A DNA stretch of 40,055 nucleotides from Beroe ovata (GCA_946803715.1 CAMPET010000008.1:557364-597418), one strand, 5' to 3'. Shown: positions 1-11,720, numbered from the stretch's first letter. Notes: generated by a model not told the origin, from the letters alone. Numbers and translations are program-made.

Positions 1-44
<44 letters not shown>
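1..44. repeat. (CA)n microsatellite
   Basis: Uninterrupted CA dinucleotide run from the window edge up to a splice acceptor AG at 44-45. It lies in the intron before the first visible EF-hand exon, so part of it may serve as the intron's 3' end. Its true length is unknown because it starts outside the window. Confidence 0.97.
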
Positions 45-45
<1 letters not shown>

Positions 46-48
<3 letters not shown>

Positions 49-568
49 GATGGAGATAATGACGGGTGTTTGAACTTTGACGAGTTCCTGGCACTGAGCA
101 TGAAGCTCCAGAGCAAGCAATCTGATGAAACACTACAGCAGGTTTTCACAATTCTAGACAGTGACGGAGATAAGTTCCTGACTAGGGATGAGCTACAGAC
201 AGGAATCAAGAAGTTCCTGGGTAGGTGTTGTGAGTTGAATCATTATGTAGGCGGGGGAAGCATTGCATTTTGAGAATGTGCATCATTAAAGTAGTTTCTA
301 GTACTATACAAAGCTAGATCTACTGATCAACTTATTTTCTTATCGTTCAAGCTTCTTCACAGCTCATCAACTAATCTCGGTGGAAAATCTTTGTCACAGT
401 CAACACATTATAGTCACAACACTATCTCTTCCTACAGGTAGAGACCCGACTGAGACCCAGATTGAGGAGGTATTCAAAGCTCTGGATGTGAACAAGGACG
501 GCAAGATAAGCTACGACGAGTTTGCCAATAACTTCCTCTGTCGAGTTCATGTTATTTTCGGGGAGTAA
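46..568 (+). CDS. EF-hand (calmodulin-like) calcium-binding protein, 3' part
   Basis: Two exons, 46-220 and 438-568, join in phase: the first ends with one extra base g, the second starts gt, giving Gly. Three EF-hand loops are visible: DGDNDGCLNFDE, DSDGDKFLTRDE and DVNKDGKISYDE. Loops 1 and 3 keep D1, D3 (N in loop 3), D5, G6 and E12. Loop 2 has K at position 6 but keeps the acidic ligands. The family binds Ca2+ in the cytosol and passes the signal to targets. The 5' exons, with a possible fourth EF-hand, lie outside the window. The stop at 566-568 follows a short tail, CRVHVIFGE. Alternatively a donor near 548 leads to a possible exon at about 1081-1128. The exact subfamily (calmodulin, troponin C-like, calcineurin B-like) cannot be set from this part. 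Confidence 0.8.
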
Positions 569-1233
569 CTAGAGTGTCACGTGTGTGACGGTACATGACG
601 TTTTAGTGATACAACTTTCTATTAATAACTCTATTATAGTCTATCAGAATGATAATTAGCTATTATAAGCGTGATATACTCCATCTGAACGTATAATATA
701 GGTAATGGGGGTGCCATATTACACGCTATGGATATCATAGAGCTTCTATGTTCTAGTACCATGAATAAAATCTTGAATGTTGTAGCAGTATGCATTTGCA
801 TAAACCTAACGGGATTCGAACTATCATGTCAACAAGCTATTTCGATTTGTCTCAATTTCCTATCAACAAGTCTGTCACCCCGCGTTATGTATTCGGCTCA
901 TTATGATAAAGTAGAGTTCCTGATATGAGTTTTCAGTATTTGATTTTATTATCATGATCAATATTTCTTATCCTTATCTTTATTTTGTGCTTCTTTGAAA
1001 GTTTTTCTGGGTCATAACTCTGTTTTGGGGTGTGTATTTTACACTCTCACGATCGGAAAAATATCCGTTTTTTTATATCAGGAGGCTGACAAGTCCCCCG
1101 CCGGCATCAAGGCTAACTTTAACTCTGGAAGACGAGTACAAAATTTATTGTTTGATAGTCACGTTTGCTCGAGGATGATAGTCACGACAACATGTTATTG
1201 TTACCAACTTAATCTCTGCAGTCAGGTTGTGTT
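569..1233. other. No clear gene; one weak exon candidate
   Basis: AT-rich spacer between convergent genes. The only coding-like stretch is on the + strand at about 1081-1128, after an AG acceptor, reading EADKSPAGIKANFNSGRR with higher GC than its surroundings. It would be in phase with a donor at 548 of the EF-hand gene, but the donor after it is poor. Nothing else is supported. Confidence 0.4.
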
Positions 1234-4020
1234 CTAAACTCGGCCACCCCGATTGTTTATCATCTGGCATATCTTACACACTGATTTCGTTCTGGATCTT
1301 TCGAAGCAACCGATCGTTAACGTCTTCAAACAATCTGAAAATGAGGCAGTTCATGATAATGATAATGCAGGTAACTCAATTATTGCACAGTTCAACTTTA
1401 ATCTTATAGATCGGCGCATTTATAATTGCTGTTCTATCAGACCATCAATCACGATTACCACTGAATGATAGGCCGATAGGGTACAGCTGCTACTCACAGG
1501 TACATGTCATCGCCCCTATCTTAGGGCTCTTGGCTATGCAGAGGATGTTGAGCGGCAGGAAGTTGTTGATGTCGTACTTATCGTAGTTCCTTGTTACTTT
1601 AGTCCTGCTCGATGAAGCAGTAGGGTCAGTATACTTAGTAAATTTACCATGTCATGTGGTTCAATTTCTATCACTTATTCTCATAACATGATCACACTAG
1701 TGTTGTGTGTACCTGATGGAGTCTGCGTATCTGGAGGAGTTGACCCACCACCTAGTCCACTCGCTGACATTTGGGTTCATCCTCTCAATAAACGAGAACA
1801 TGGCATCGTTAACCAGTGCGAATAGATCACCTGCACTTTCCAAATCCACTTCTTTCCTGCCCTTAGACATTCCATAGAGTTGATTAGATCATGACGTAGG
1901 TATATCTGATCATGTAACGGAAAACCATGTTACAAGATATCCCAATTGCCATACCAATCGGTACTTTAGATGAAAATCTCCTCTCTCAATCATTTCGCTG
2001 AGCACTTACCATCCACATATCCGAGAGCAAAGAGCACCTAGTCTCCACTAGCGAGCTGGATTCCCCCTTCTCACATGAGTGATCAGCTCCTCCTTCCGTC
2101 CTCCTATTCTGACTATAGTAAGTTCTGATAAAGTTACCAATATCCATGACCCGAGGAGTAACCATGTTGTCCTGTGTAACCGCATGAAATTCAGAGTGCT
2201 CAGTGCGGTTCGGTGCGTTCCTGTTCATCACTTCCAACAGCTGAAGACATTGAAAATATGTGACAGGTGTCAAAGCTTAGGTATCGTGAGGTGTATTAGT
2301 GCTTTCAGAGGTGTAAATGCTATCAGAATAGTCATTAACTCATCCAAGTTGATTGCGCCGATCACCTACCCATGCATTCTACAATCTACATTGTTCAATG
2401 TTCATTCTGAGTAGAATGGATCAATGATCAATGAACATTGAGACAGGTGCCAAATGAATATGAAAGGTACCTGGACATCGAGAAAGCTGCTAACGTGACA
2501 ATCATGTGTTGATTTCAAGATATCGGACAAGTACCGACCATCATATACCTGTACGGTGAGGATATGTTACATGACGAGTCAACATCTGACATTATATGAG
2601 ACTGGGGCGAAGAAGTCGCTTCACGAAGAATATCATCCGCCCTTAGTTCTGATCCCTCACCACTTTATCAAGGTATCTGTCCTCTAGAAGGGGAATGAGC
2701 CGGCCAAGGGCAGCCTCTACGCCAATATTCTCTAGGAAGATCCAGTACAACTCTCTGAGCTGTGTTCCTGCGATAGACAGCATAATTGTATATGAGGATC
2801 AACTGCTGAGTCAGGAAGTCTCACCAGGAAAATTTCAGGGGGTAATGAATCTAGACGGAGCATCATTCATGAACATAACATATTTCTTAAGAAATCCTGA
2901 CTGATAGATTTGAACGAAATCGTACAGCTGCAAAATTTGACATGTTCAAATTCTCATAACGCCATAGACCTTACATTGCACCAAACATCAGAAACTTAGA
3001 TCGTACCGAGCTTTACTGCTTTGTTTACCTGAAGGCAGGAATATACGACCGCATGCTAACGCAATATTGCACCTGATCGCAGCTCTCAGCTATCTATTGA
3101 CGCTAGCAGCTAGTATCATGTATTACATTATCATTTATTACTGTACACTCTCAGAAAACACGAGTCATGACCATTGACCAGTTTCGGATGAATATCCGGA
3201 ATTGAATATTTTTCTGGCTCTCAACAGCTCTCAGCCCATGCGATGACACACAAGTCAGTTGAAACATAACATATTACCGAGAATCGCGCTCACCGCGCAT
3301 TTTAAAACATCCAAATCACCAATTTCACGGGTTATTTCACCCGATTTCGTAATTGATATTTGCATACACCCACGTCCCTTTGTGGTTATTAAGCTCTTAT
3401 TCTTTCGAGACTCCCTAACGTCATTATTTAACCATTAAGTTGGGGATAAATTCAAAATAAATTTTCTCAACAACCCAATAGATTGATTTGTTGTTGTTTT
3501 AGAGTTGCAAATTTATAAGGTGTTTGTTTAGTTTTGGTCTCGGGATATCCAAATATAAGTGAACCTCTGTATTTGAATTCAAAGCGTCTGAACCACAGTG
3601 TGGTTTATGTGCATTGTGCAGCACAGCAGGGATTGTATTGATAAGTATGGCACTGTGATCGATGAGCTGATTACAAGAGTACGTTTACGTGTGGCATATG
3701 GGCCAGCTATATGTATATCATAGCCCAGCTGCATGTATATATAGCTGGCCCATTCAGCATTTTGTTATGGCAGTGTGTGATGATATAATTGTTGGGATAT
3801 CATATCATGTGATCGATGCATATCGTATAGAGTTAGGACGTTCAGCACGCAGTTTTCATTTATCAGGTCGGATATCCTCATCTAAAATCATGGCGTCCGG
3901 AGCAATGCGGCAGTCCTAGACTCAGTCTCTGCTAAACAGTATATTGTAAAGCTCTACCCGCTCATTACATCTTTTCAACTCTACGGGAGAAGACGCCACT
4001 AATTCTTCTTCAGCCGCCAT
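1234..4020 (-). CDS. Unrecognised multi-exon gene, helical protein
   Basis: Exons read on the minus strand: 3958-4020 (MAAEEELVASSPVELK..., ATG in GGATGG context, GTAGAG donor), 2661-2759 (LRELYWIFLENIGVEAAL...), 2471-2548 (VYDGRYLSDILKS...), about 2290-2365 (VIGAINLDELMTILIAF...; donor not found), 2138-2240 (LLEVMNRNAPNRTEHSEF...), a 28-nt exon 2010-2037, 1713-1856 (...DLFALVNDAMFSF...WTRWWVNSSRYADSI), 1498-1604 (...RNYDKYDINNFLPLN...) and a last exon 1234-1334. Codon phases agree from 2240 to the stop. An alternative first exon is 2825-2866 (MMLRLDSLPPEIFL). In the phase-consistent reading the C-terminus has two CxxC pairs (CTYC and CKIC), as in a zinc knuckle. Another frame of the last exon reads LFEDVNDRLLRKIQNEISV but does not match the upstream phase. 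I do not recognise the family; the protein is hydrophobic-helical with no signal peptide. Confidence 0.6.
3698..3753. repeat. Short foldback (inverted repeat)
   Basis: 15-nt perfect arms ATGGGCCAGCTATAT (3698-3712) and its reverse complement (3739-3753) around a 26-nt loop. It lies about 260 bp downstream of the 4020 start on the minus strand, in that gene's presumed first intron. Confidence 0.75.
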
Positions 4021-4126
4021 CCTTGCATAATAGCCGTAAAATCGGATGCTTTCACTCCCTTTCGTGGAATTCTTCATATAGAAAACATGTCATTGCTTGT
4101 CTGCTAGTCAAATATTGCTCCCATAG

Positions 4127-5477
4127 GTAGCTTTTGTTGGTTGCTTTGGTTTATTCAGCTTATACTGCAGTCTCACCGGACCGGTTTGATGGTACCGGTA
4201 GAATTTAAAGGTAGGAACAGCTGTCTGTGTATGTATAATACCTGTCTACGTATGTATAATACCTGTCTGTATATGTACATGTGGCTGTATAAACGGCTGA
4301 GAACTCCTAGCCAGCTTTAATATATGCTGGACACGTACCATACACTGGGATGTGGTGTAGATATATGCCCGAATATTTGAATATTTCTCAAGGTTCCTGA
4401 CAATGATTATAATTATCATGTTTTATAGTTTACTCACTAGACAATTTAGATTTCCTGGAACTATTGAACCTAAATTTCTTGATCAAGTATATATTCATCT
4501 TCTGTTCTTTTCATGCAATGCAAGTATTTCATAGCTAATTAAAACCATGCCAATATTCATTATTGATGCCTTGGCTATTTTGCTGTAATGCTGTCTATTG
4601 CTGGTGCTTACATTTAACCAATCATATAATATGTGGGTCTCTTGATGTGATGTGGTATTAAAAACGTCTGCAGCAACACTTCATGTGATGGATCTTGGGA
4701 CTTTTGGCTAGCGAGCTCTGCTATGATACCAAATGTTGAAATACTGCCACATGACCATCCTTCCAACTCACGTCAAATTATCGGAAATAAAGCAGGTGAA
4801 GTCCTTATTATGATGTTTTCAAAACTCCAATATAACTCCAATACTGAATTTAATCAGCACTGAGCACATAAATATACTTGTGACAAGCTTCTACCTCTCA
4901 TACTGACATCAAGAGCACTTGACTTGAACTATACAACTGGAAGACTGGAAGATCTAATTTCAGTCGATGGATACACCTTCCACGTGCACAAGATATCAAT
5001 CTTTGATGGGTGTAACTGGCGAATATATGGACCTGTGCTGGTGTGCATAGCCCTCATCCTCTGCTGCTTACTCTACAACAAGATATCTAACTGCATGTGG
5101 AGCGTTAGAAACTCCGTGAGTACAGAAAACTCATGTCTACTGAATCAGCAGTATCGTCTTCTCATTACATTCATAAAGTGGCACTCATCACACAGTGCAT
5201 TGAATTCAATGAATTTTCACTTTCCTTACTACAGGCTTTCCATTTCGAGTTAAATCCATTATTCATCATCATTTCAAGGATGACCCCTAACAATAACATA
5301 ACGGTTGGATGCCCCCCGCAGAAGCACGATGAACTGGTGAAGGAAGATGAAGAATTAGGACTAACGGAGATAGAAAGTAGATCGGAGCTCACAACAACAA
5401 GGTCAAATACTACAACCATGATCAGCGATGCCCCTCCTAGAGTCTATGTTTATCCGGGAGGTATCCGGCTTTACTGA
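4127..5477 (+). CDS. Single-pass membrane protein, function unknown
   Basis: Exons 4674-4795, 4916-5115 and 5235-5477 join in phase and end in TGA at 5477. The first reads NTSCDGSWDFWLASSAMIPN..., the second LDLNYTTGRLEDLISVDGY... followed by one hydrophobic segment, IYGPVLVCIALILCCLLY. The third is a polar, acidic, Thr/Ser-rich tail ending PPRVYVYPGGIRLY. A possible earlier exon at 4127-4210 carries a signal-peptide-like run CWLLWFIQLILQ, but its phase does not join directly to 4674, so an exon may be missing. Topology is inferred: outer N-terminal part with a Cys, then a cytoplasmic tail with several tyrosines and a PPR motif. The gene is divergent from the 4020 start on the other strand, about 110 bp away if 4127 is real. 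No family recognised. Confidence 0.6.
4221..4281. repeat. 21-bp tandem repeat, about three copies
   Basis: Unit CTGTCTGTGTATGTATAATAC at 4221-4241, a second copy with two changes at 4242-4262, and a decayed third copy after it. It lies in an intron of the membrane protein gene. Confidence 0.8.
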
Positions 5478-6305
5478 CATATTGCTATGGAGTACATCAG
5501 CATTCAGTATGGCCTGACGGCCTGTGCCATATGAACTATGGATACCATATCATACCACTACCAGCAATGGATTGGAGCACGGTATCGGTAAAAAAGGGGC
5601 CATAGATGTCACAAGCCTACACTTAGATTGATAATAATAATGGTGTGAAGATGCGAATTGAAAAATACTGGACTGACAAGATAATCGGTAATCACGTGAA
5701 CATTGGACAAACTGGGCATGAGCGTTCATACCTATGATGATGTGTCTGAGGGGCTGTCCTCTTTTCAGAGCTCTGGTGAAGGGGTGGTAGAACAGTGATA
5801 TGTTCTTCTGCTTCTCTGTTGACATGTTGATGTTCAGATAACCCTGGAAATAAAGCAGAAGCATGTGACAACCATTGGAATTTCGTGAAAGACTCTGATA
5901 GATAAATTTTCACGTCGGTTTGTTGCAATGTTTTCGTGAGAAAGTGACCTATAATGGTTTCGTGAGAATAGTGGTTTCGTGAGAATAGTGACCTATAATA
6001 CTGGATCGCGGCTTTCAATGCCCATATTCAGTGGGTACCTAATTTTGAGATTTTGTATGAAGATTCGCGTAAGGAGACACTGAAACAAGTTTTTAATATT
6101 TTGTTCAGGTTGAAACCTGATAATTATCTATTACTCTGATACCATACTTTAATTTGATAGCCATCACACGACACACATCGGCTCCATATTCCACAACACC
6201 TTCAAACGATAATTCACTTCCAGTATCACTGTTTCTCTTCTGGTATTGAGATGCAATAGCGTTTAACCCAACAATGACCAATTGCGGAATACACTGTTTA
6301 GTTTT
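5478..6305. other. Intergenic; one ambiguous exon candidate
   Basis: A GC-richer block at 5732-5843 has an acceptor (TTTCCAG) and a donor (GTATGA) on the minus strand and is open in two frames (LSEHQHVNREAEEHITVLPP... or GYLNINMSTEKQKNIS...). The + strand of the same block also has a short open reading after a TTTTCAG. Strand and frame cannot be settled. At 5930-6000 a short phrase, GGTTTCGTGAGAATAGTG, is partly repeated in tandem. Nothing else is supported. Confidence 0.4.
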
Positions 6306-8382
6306 TCATGGCAAAAGTTGAATTTCATCATATTGAAATAAGATCAAATCATTCTTAAAGTAGTGATTAATCCATCTCCTCTGAACATTGTTCAGCAACT
6401 TCAAACTCCCCTCTAAGACATGCAGTGCCGATACATTGTTATGGATTGCCGGAGGGGAAAAGTTCACTTTCTCCACGAATTTTTCGCGTTCTTGCCATAA
6501 TCCGAGCTTTTCAAGCAAATACCACATTTCCAGTGGTTGTTCCTCCAACTTGATAACGATGTCAAATGTGTTGGAGCACATTTCACACCAAGACCAGGCT
6601 GGTGTCCAGTGTCCGTTCGGAGCACCGCTGAAAGATTCATTTTCATCGACCTTTTTATGCTTAGCTCCTGCATGTTGAAACATAAATCACGATGAAGTGA
6701 AACACAATTTGTGACATGTGATATCGCAGAGAACCGCATTGAACGTGATCAGCGAGCAACGTGAAGATGAAAAGCATTATTAATGGACCCACGTTTTCAT
6801 GATGTAATGGACCAGATCATCTATTTGTGGATAGGGTGGGTTGAGAAGAACGTTATTTTCAGAGATTACAACACGTTGGCTGCTCCTGTTCTCCAGCTGC
6901 AATATGTTATCAGTATCTAACAATACTAATTGTAGCATTTAAGTTTATAACTTTAAATCAACAATCAGACACGTTGATGTATTCTATTGGGAAGATACCA
7001 ACATACCGAAGCAAAATATTTCTGGAATTCCTCCGTGAACTTTTCCACATCATCCTTGCCGGAGATCCCAGGTATCCTATTTTCAAAGATGGCATTCTTC
7101 AGCCAGCTTGTCCTTTCAGTTTTTGTTATCTCACTCTTTCTGGCAGAATTTCTCACCAAACTGATCTTGAGTTTAATGATGGAAATTCAGATTGACAAAT
7201 AAAAGTTTGCTATCAAACCAATATCTTCAGATGTATGATTATGATTCATGACAGATGAATTAAAATATTACAACAGATCAACGCTTCGTTTTATTGCTAC
7301 AGACAAATAAAAGGCTAATTATATAATCGCAATTTATCTTCCAAGAGTGTAGCTTAATATTCTGCAGATATACTCAAAGTAACTACCAGCACCAAGCTTA
7401 CCAATCTAGAAAGTGGGTGACGAACCACCGTGAATCTGATGTTGTTATCACTCTCGTCGAGGTAGGAATGTTTCGCGTTGGAAAACCTGACACGATGCGT
7501 TGGAATAAATGTCACTTGCACAATATGGAGTGCTGGTAAACCTTTGCAGTGCATGAAAACATATAGTTTACCGTTGAAGCCGGCGACCACCGAGTTCCTT
7601 CAAATGAAAAGATTGAAACTCGGGAACAAACTTCTTGATGAAGAACTCTTTCCAGAGAGTACTTCCTGCTTTGAAAACCGGGCACCAAGTTAAGCCCAAC
7701 TCACTGAAAAGTTTGCACATCACATCAACCAACAATAAAAGATCAACTGAAATTTTAGATCAAGCTACAGACCCTAAGATAAGTCCTCCTTATCCTTATT
7801 ACATATTTCAATTCGAAGGTTTCAACTGTAAAATAATCACATCCAAGCAATTACTGCAGTCCAGGAAACAAAAACTACAAACTTGAATTGGTAGAGATTG
7901 AAAGACATCACTGACTCCTTAGCTTTGCAGATTTTCTTAAGATTCTTGTTTATGTGCTCCATTCGTTTCAATATCACATTCTCGATGTCCTGCGAAAAAT
8001 ACTATACTTTTCATTGAGGGTCCAACTACTTGAGAGATGCTGTCCTCATTCTCAAGTATCGCTATGGAAGCAGGAGAAGAAGACAAACCTGTCTATTTCT
8101 GAAGTACAGTTCATCAATACTTTCCACTGAAGTGTTCAGTTTTGCTTCTTCGTTGATAGAGCTGCCAAGAATCTTGAATGATTTAGCAATCTCACACCTT
8201 GACAACCAACAATTGGAATGCAGCTTGCCTGGCATGAAAATCATTCATTCGTGGTTATAGGTATCGAAGCTTGTAACTATTTTAACTCGTTATGATATCC
8301 ACTCACCTAGGTATAGGAAGGAGGCTGTTGTGACTGCTATGAGAATTAGAATCCGTATTCTCGACTGTCGTATTATCATCAT
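6306..8382 (-). CDS. Carbohydrate sulfotransferase (HNK-1/CHST8-14-like family)
   Basis: Golgi type II membrane enzyme family that moves sulfate from PAPS to sugars. Minus-strand exons: 8307-8382 (MMIIRQSRIRILILIAVTTA..., a signal anchor), 8089-8228, about 7879-7989, 7572-7746, 7402-7486, 7007-7165, and 6306-6659 or 6650 (stop). All joins are in phase except 7879 to 7746, where a donor or small exon is unclear. The 5'-phosphosulfate loop reads WCPVFKAGSTLWKEFF (about 7690-7650). The 3'-phosphate motif reads RFTVVRHPLSRL, followed across an intron by ISLVRN. The last exon has the family C-terminal pattern: NGHWTPAWSWCEMC, then a Leu-rich helix and VQRRWINHYFKNDLILFQY. Total is about 350-370 residues, normal for the family. 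Acceptor sugar cannot be told. ATG chosen because it directly precedes the hydrophobic segment after in-frame stops. Confidence 0.87.
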
Positions 8383-9978
8383 CTGCACTTAATATGATGA
8401 CTTAATATCTTGATTAAAGTAGCTATGATATTCCAAGAGAAAGATAGCAATGTTACAAACGCAATACAGCACAAGGTTATTGTTCGTCTTTTGATATGTA
8501 GAATTGAGTTTTCATCATCGGATACCTGAGCTCAATCAAGCAACTCCAATCGAAAGCAAAAAATGGAAAGATAAGCAATAATAGAACAATCAAATCAACC
8601 AGAACTCTTTGTTTAAAAGAAGACAGTTTTTGGGTTCCTCAGAATTATAGCAGTATACAGTTGGAGGGATTTTAGGCAATTCAACGGGAACAGGCAAGTG
8701 GCAGGGAAACTCAAAATAGACTATGGACAAACCCATAGTCATAAAGAGCCTGCGTTACGCTTTTACCGTAATAACCCCTGATACCTCATTAACTTCGTAC
8801 GTAGCAGCCGACTGAGCGTTTGATTAATGAAGCAACTAAATTGAATGAAGCTGCTAAATTGAACATTATACAGGTACCTTGAATGTTTGTTAACCATGAA
8901 ACGTGTGTGAACTCACTGCGATTAGCTTGACCATATGATAAGGGTTGCAGCTATTATCACGTTTAATAAGCACATATAAACTTGGTGGTATGTTATACAA
9001 TTATCACCCAGCTGCTGTGATATACGGTGCCTAATTTTAATCAGTGGTGTTTATAACAAAGAGACTGCTGACCAGTCATGACCACTGACCATTTTAAGCA
9101 GTTAAGTATCTCCAATTTGATCCTAGCTCGCACGACACGGATTGCATCAAATGTGGGCATATCGAATTTAATCATGGTTACCGTTCAATTTCGTGTTATG
9201 GTTCCTGATCAAATATGGATTGATTAAATTTTGTGTAAACTGATATCAAGATGGGGACTGGAGAGGGATGTCTATTGGTCATCTCAAAATCACCGTCGCA
9301 TCGAGCAAATGGATATAATTTGAACACCTGTAAATATCATGATCTTTTTAATTTTCAATCATTTAAAATCTGCATGGGTCCCATTCTACAGCATCAGGCA
9401 TTCTGCTCTGATCCAAGAGAAATGTGTTCTATACACAGGTTGTGGTGTAGCACCTACTTCTCTACAATAATTAGATGGTGCTATCGTCTATCAGGGTATA
9501 ACACTCAGTTACAGAACCAGTAGCAACCTCTGCGACACGATCAGGATGATTTTACACCAGATCTGTTACCAGCCACACCATGTATGTGTGTCTTTTGTGT
9601 GGATGACAACGTAAACGATACCTACTCATCACTCATCAAAATGCTTGAAATTCAATGCAATCAAAATCAATGCAATAAAGACTGTTCGAACAGTTCGCCA
9701 GAATTGCACAAGACAGATAGTGAAACTATAATAATATGAATCAGGAACAAAACAAACGGTGTTCTACTTCTATATAATAGCACATGCAGCTGATGCTAAT
9801 CTCGAGATCACGATATACCTTCTCATACAATGAAGTACACTCAGTGATAGGTAGTAGCTACAGACCATAGATTCAGCATAGAGGTTATAATTATTTGTAG
9901 AAGTGTGCGATTGTGGTTATGATATTAAGAGAGCGATCAGGGCCACACAATGGATTTTGCCGACACTGTGTGTAGTAG
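8383..9978. other. Intergenic, no supported gene
   Basis: AT-rich DNA between the sulfotransferase 5' end and the small gene at 9979. The only coding-like piece is on the + strand at about 9547-9610: after GATCAG it reads DDFTPDLLPATPCMCVFCVD and meets a GTAAAC donor. No partner exon was found, so it is not called. Confidence 0.5.
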
Positions 9979-10572
9979 TCAGAGTGTTAACACTAAACAG
10001 TGACCTTTTCTCTGAGGAGGGAAGTTAAAGATCACTGCCTTTGTTGGATATAACTCCTCAACCTGCTTCCTACACAGAATCTCTCAATTCATTATATCAT
10101 CAATGGGGTGTCGAATTGGCAAATTTCCCTTAAAATTTTGGGCAATTGCTCTCACTATGTCCTAAGATAATAGCAATTTCACGAATCCCAAATGTCCTCG
10201 TAGCAAGTGTGCACTGTGTACTGTGCGTACTCACACCACGTACAGTTTCCACACGGTACTACGAAAGGTATCGCGATTGCAAGCTTTGTAGCAGAAGAAA
10301 AGGATTGGAACTGGACAGTGTGGCTGGCTGCCTGTGTGGCGAATTTGTAGCTGACAATTTGATTTTGCGTTTATTAAATCGCGCATGCTTTAACGACTTA
10401 AACGATTATCATTATGGTTGACGCGCGTCGCGACAGGGGATATAGCAATAGCAGTGATCATAATAGATATCAAATCTTTAATCAATTCTTAATTCTTTAA
10501 TTAATCGTTTTTGCTCACCTCGATGTGACGTATACAGGCGTCAAGCATGTCTGAGGTTGTCACCAGCTTCAT
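9979..10572 (-). CDS. Small two-exon ORF, unknown product
   Basis: Exon 10519-10572 reads MKLVTTSDMLDACIRHIE to a strong GTGAGC donor. Exon 9979-10062, after a CAG acceptor, continues in phase as VEELYPTKAVIFNFPPQRKG and ends HCLVLTL then TGA. The product would be 45 residues. The first exon is also open upstream to a CCCCAG acceptor (NHLT before the Met), so it could be an internal exon of a longer gene. The PQRKGHCLVL stretch faintly recalls the start of a caspase p20 domain, but no catalytic exons were found downstream, so no function is assigned. Three E-boxes lie about 210 bp upstream. Confidence 0.45.
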
Positions 10573-10779
10573 GGTTAGATGATTCTGGGGAAATCAAATT
10601 GTCATGTAAGTTGTTAAAAGCAAAACATCATGTTTCCTAGAAAAGAGTGTGCTTGTATCTTTCATTCATGAAAGTGAAACTAAATCACCAATTCGGGTAA
10701 CTGATATAGATATGTAGAAGAAAACACTCACAGTTATGAACAGTCATCGTTAGAGGTCGCTGAGTGTACAGCGATTTGT

Positions 10780-10805
10780 CACGTGTCTCCCACGTGGGTC
10801 ACGTG
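10780..10805. promoter_or_regulatory. Cluster of three CACGTG E-boxes
   Basis: CACGTG hexamers at 10780-10785, 10791-10796 and 10800-10805. The outer two are flanked by T on both sides (TCACGTGT); the middle one is the palindrome CCCACGTGGG. CACGTG is the core site for bHLH-ZIP factors of the USF/MITF/TFE/MYC type. The site lies about 210 bp upstream of the minus-strand ATG at 10572, where a promoter would be. Function is inferred. Confidence 0.6.
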
Positions 10806-10984
10806 TTCTGGTCTCGCAGCTGATAAACCCCCTGCTGAGAGAGAGACTACAATTGATTACTGACTGAGAGAGTGTACAACTGTATGTTGTAAGCAAACAT
10901 CATCGCGATTATGAGAGTGTTTTTACTAAGGTCACTGAAAAAATCATCAATAAAAACAATTACTAAAAGTAAAACAACAAACAC

Positions 10985-11061
10985 AGTACCGACCATGATA
11001 GTAGTACCGACCATGATAGACAGACTCTGACTGCTGACATAGACAGACTCTGACTGCTGAC
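10985..11061. repeat. Two adjoining tandem duplications
   Basis: A 17-nt unit AGTACCGACCATGATAG occurs at 10985-11001 and 11003-11019. A 23-nt unit starting ATAGACAGACTCTGACTG occurs at 11016-11038 and again, without change, at 11039-11061. The perfect copies suggest recent duplication. Confidence 0.9.
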
Positions 11062-11720
11062 TGTATCAGAACTTTCCCAAGGTCAGAATCGTATGTACTC
11101 TGTACTCTGTGTGTTGGGAAACTCTATCTTCTGCTAACATCATAGGCTGCTAATTCATAGGCTGAGTCAATGTTTTGTATGATGATCAAATTAAAGGATA
11201 TCAAATTCGAAAACATATTTATACAGATTTAAGAGATAACAAAAGTAAGAGTAAGCTGATTTGTAATGTGCTAGATGGTAAAATGTGATCAATAAATTAA
11301 AATATCAGATAAACTTAGGCACTTCAACCAATATAAAAGATGTCCATTGCCCACCCTACGGAACAGCAGTCAACGCTATAAAACAAACAACTGAAAGGAA
11401 CAAGATATAAACACCCTCGCCATGTATGGATTAAAAACTGACCGGCCCAAAAATAACTGAAACAACATAGATACACTTGCGAGTTAAGAAATCCAGGGTC
11501 AAAATCTTCGTTAGATTAGATTAGACAATCAAAAATGAAATATGATGTAGTACATTAAAATGATAGTCATTCACAAATAAATGCCTGCGTACTGACCCCC
11601 AAACAACTTCACTTACAGTGGAGCGCGTTCACAAGTCATCATAAATGTCAATAAATTAGAGAACTAAAGGGGTGAATCTGAGTTAAAAACTCGCATCCCA
11701 GTGTAGCATCTACCGTACGT

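Noticed and set aside
2825-2866. F-box call from DSLPPEIFL
   Set aside because: Only a short LPxEI-like match on an uncertain first exon; the next exon does not continue an F-box pattern.
10012-10062. Caspase identity for the PTKAVIFNFPPQRKGHCLVL exon
   Set aside because: Similarity is faint and no HG or QACRG catalytic motifs were found downstream.
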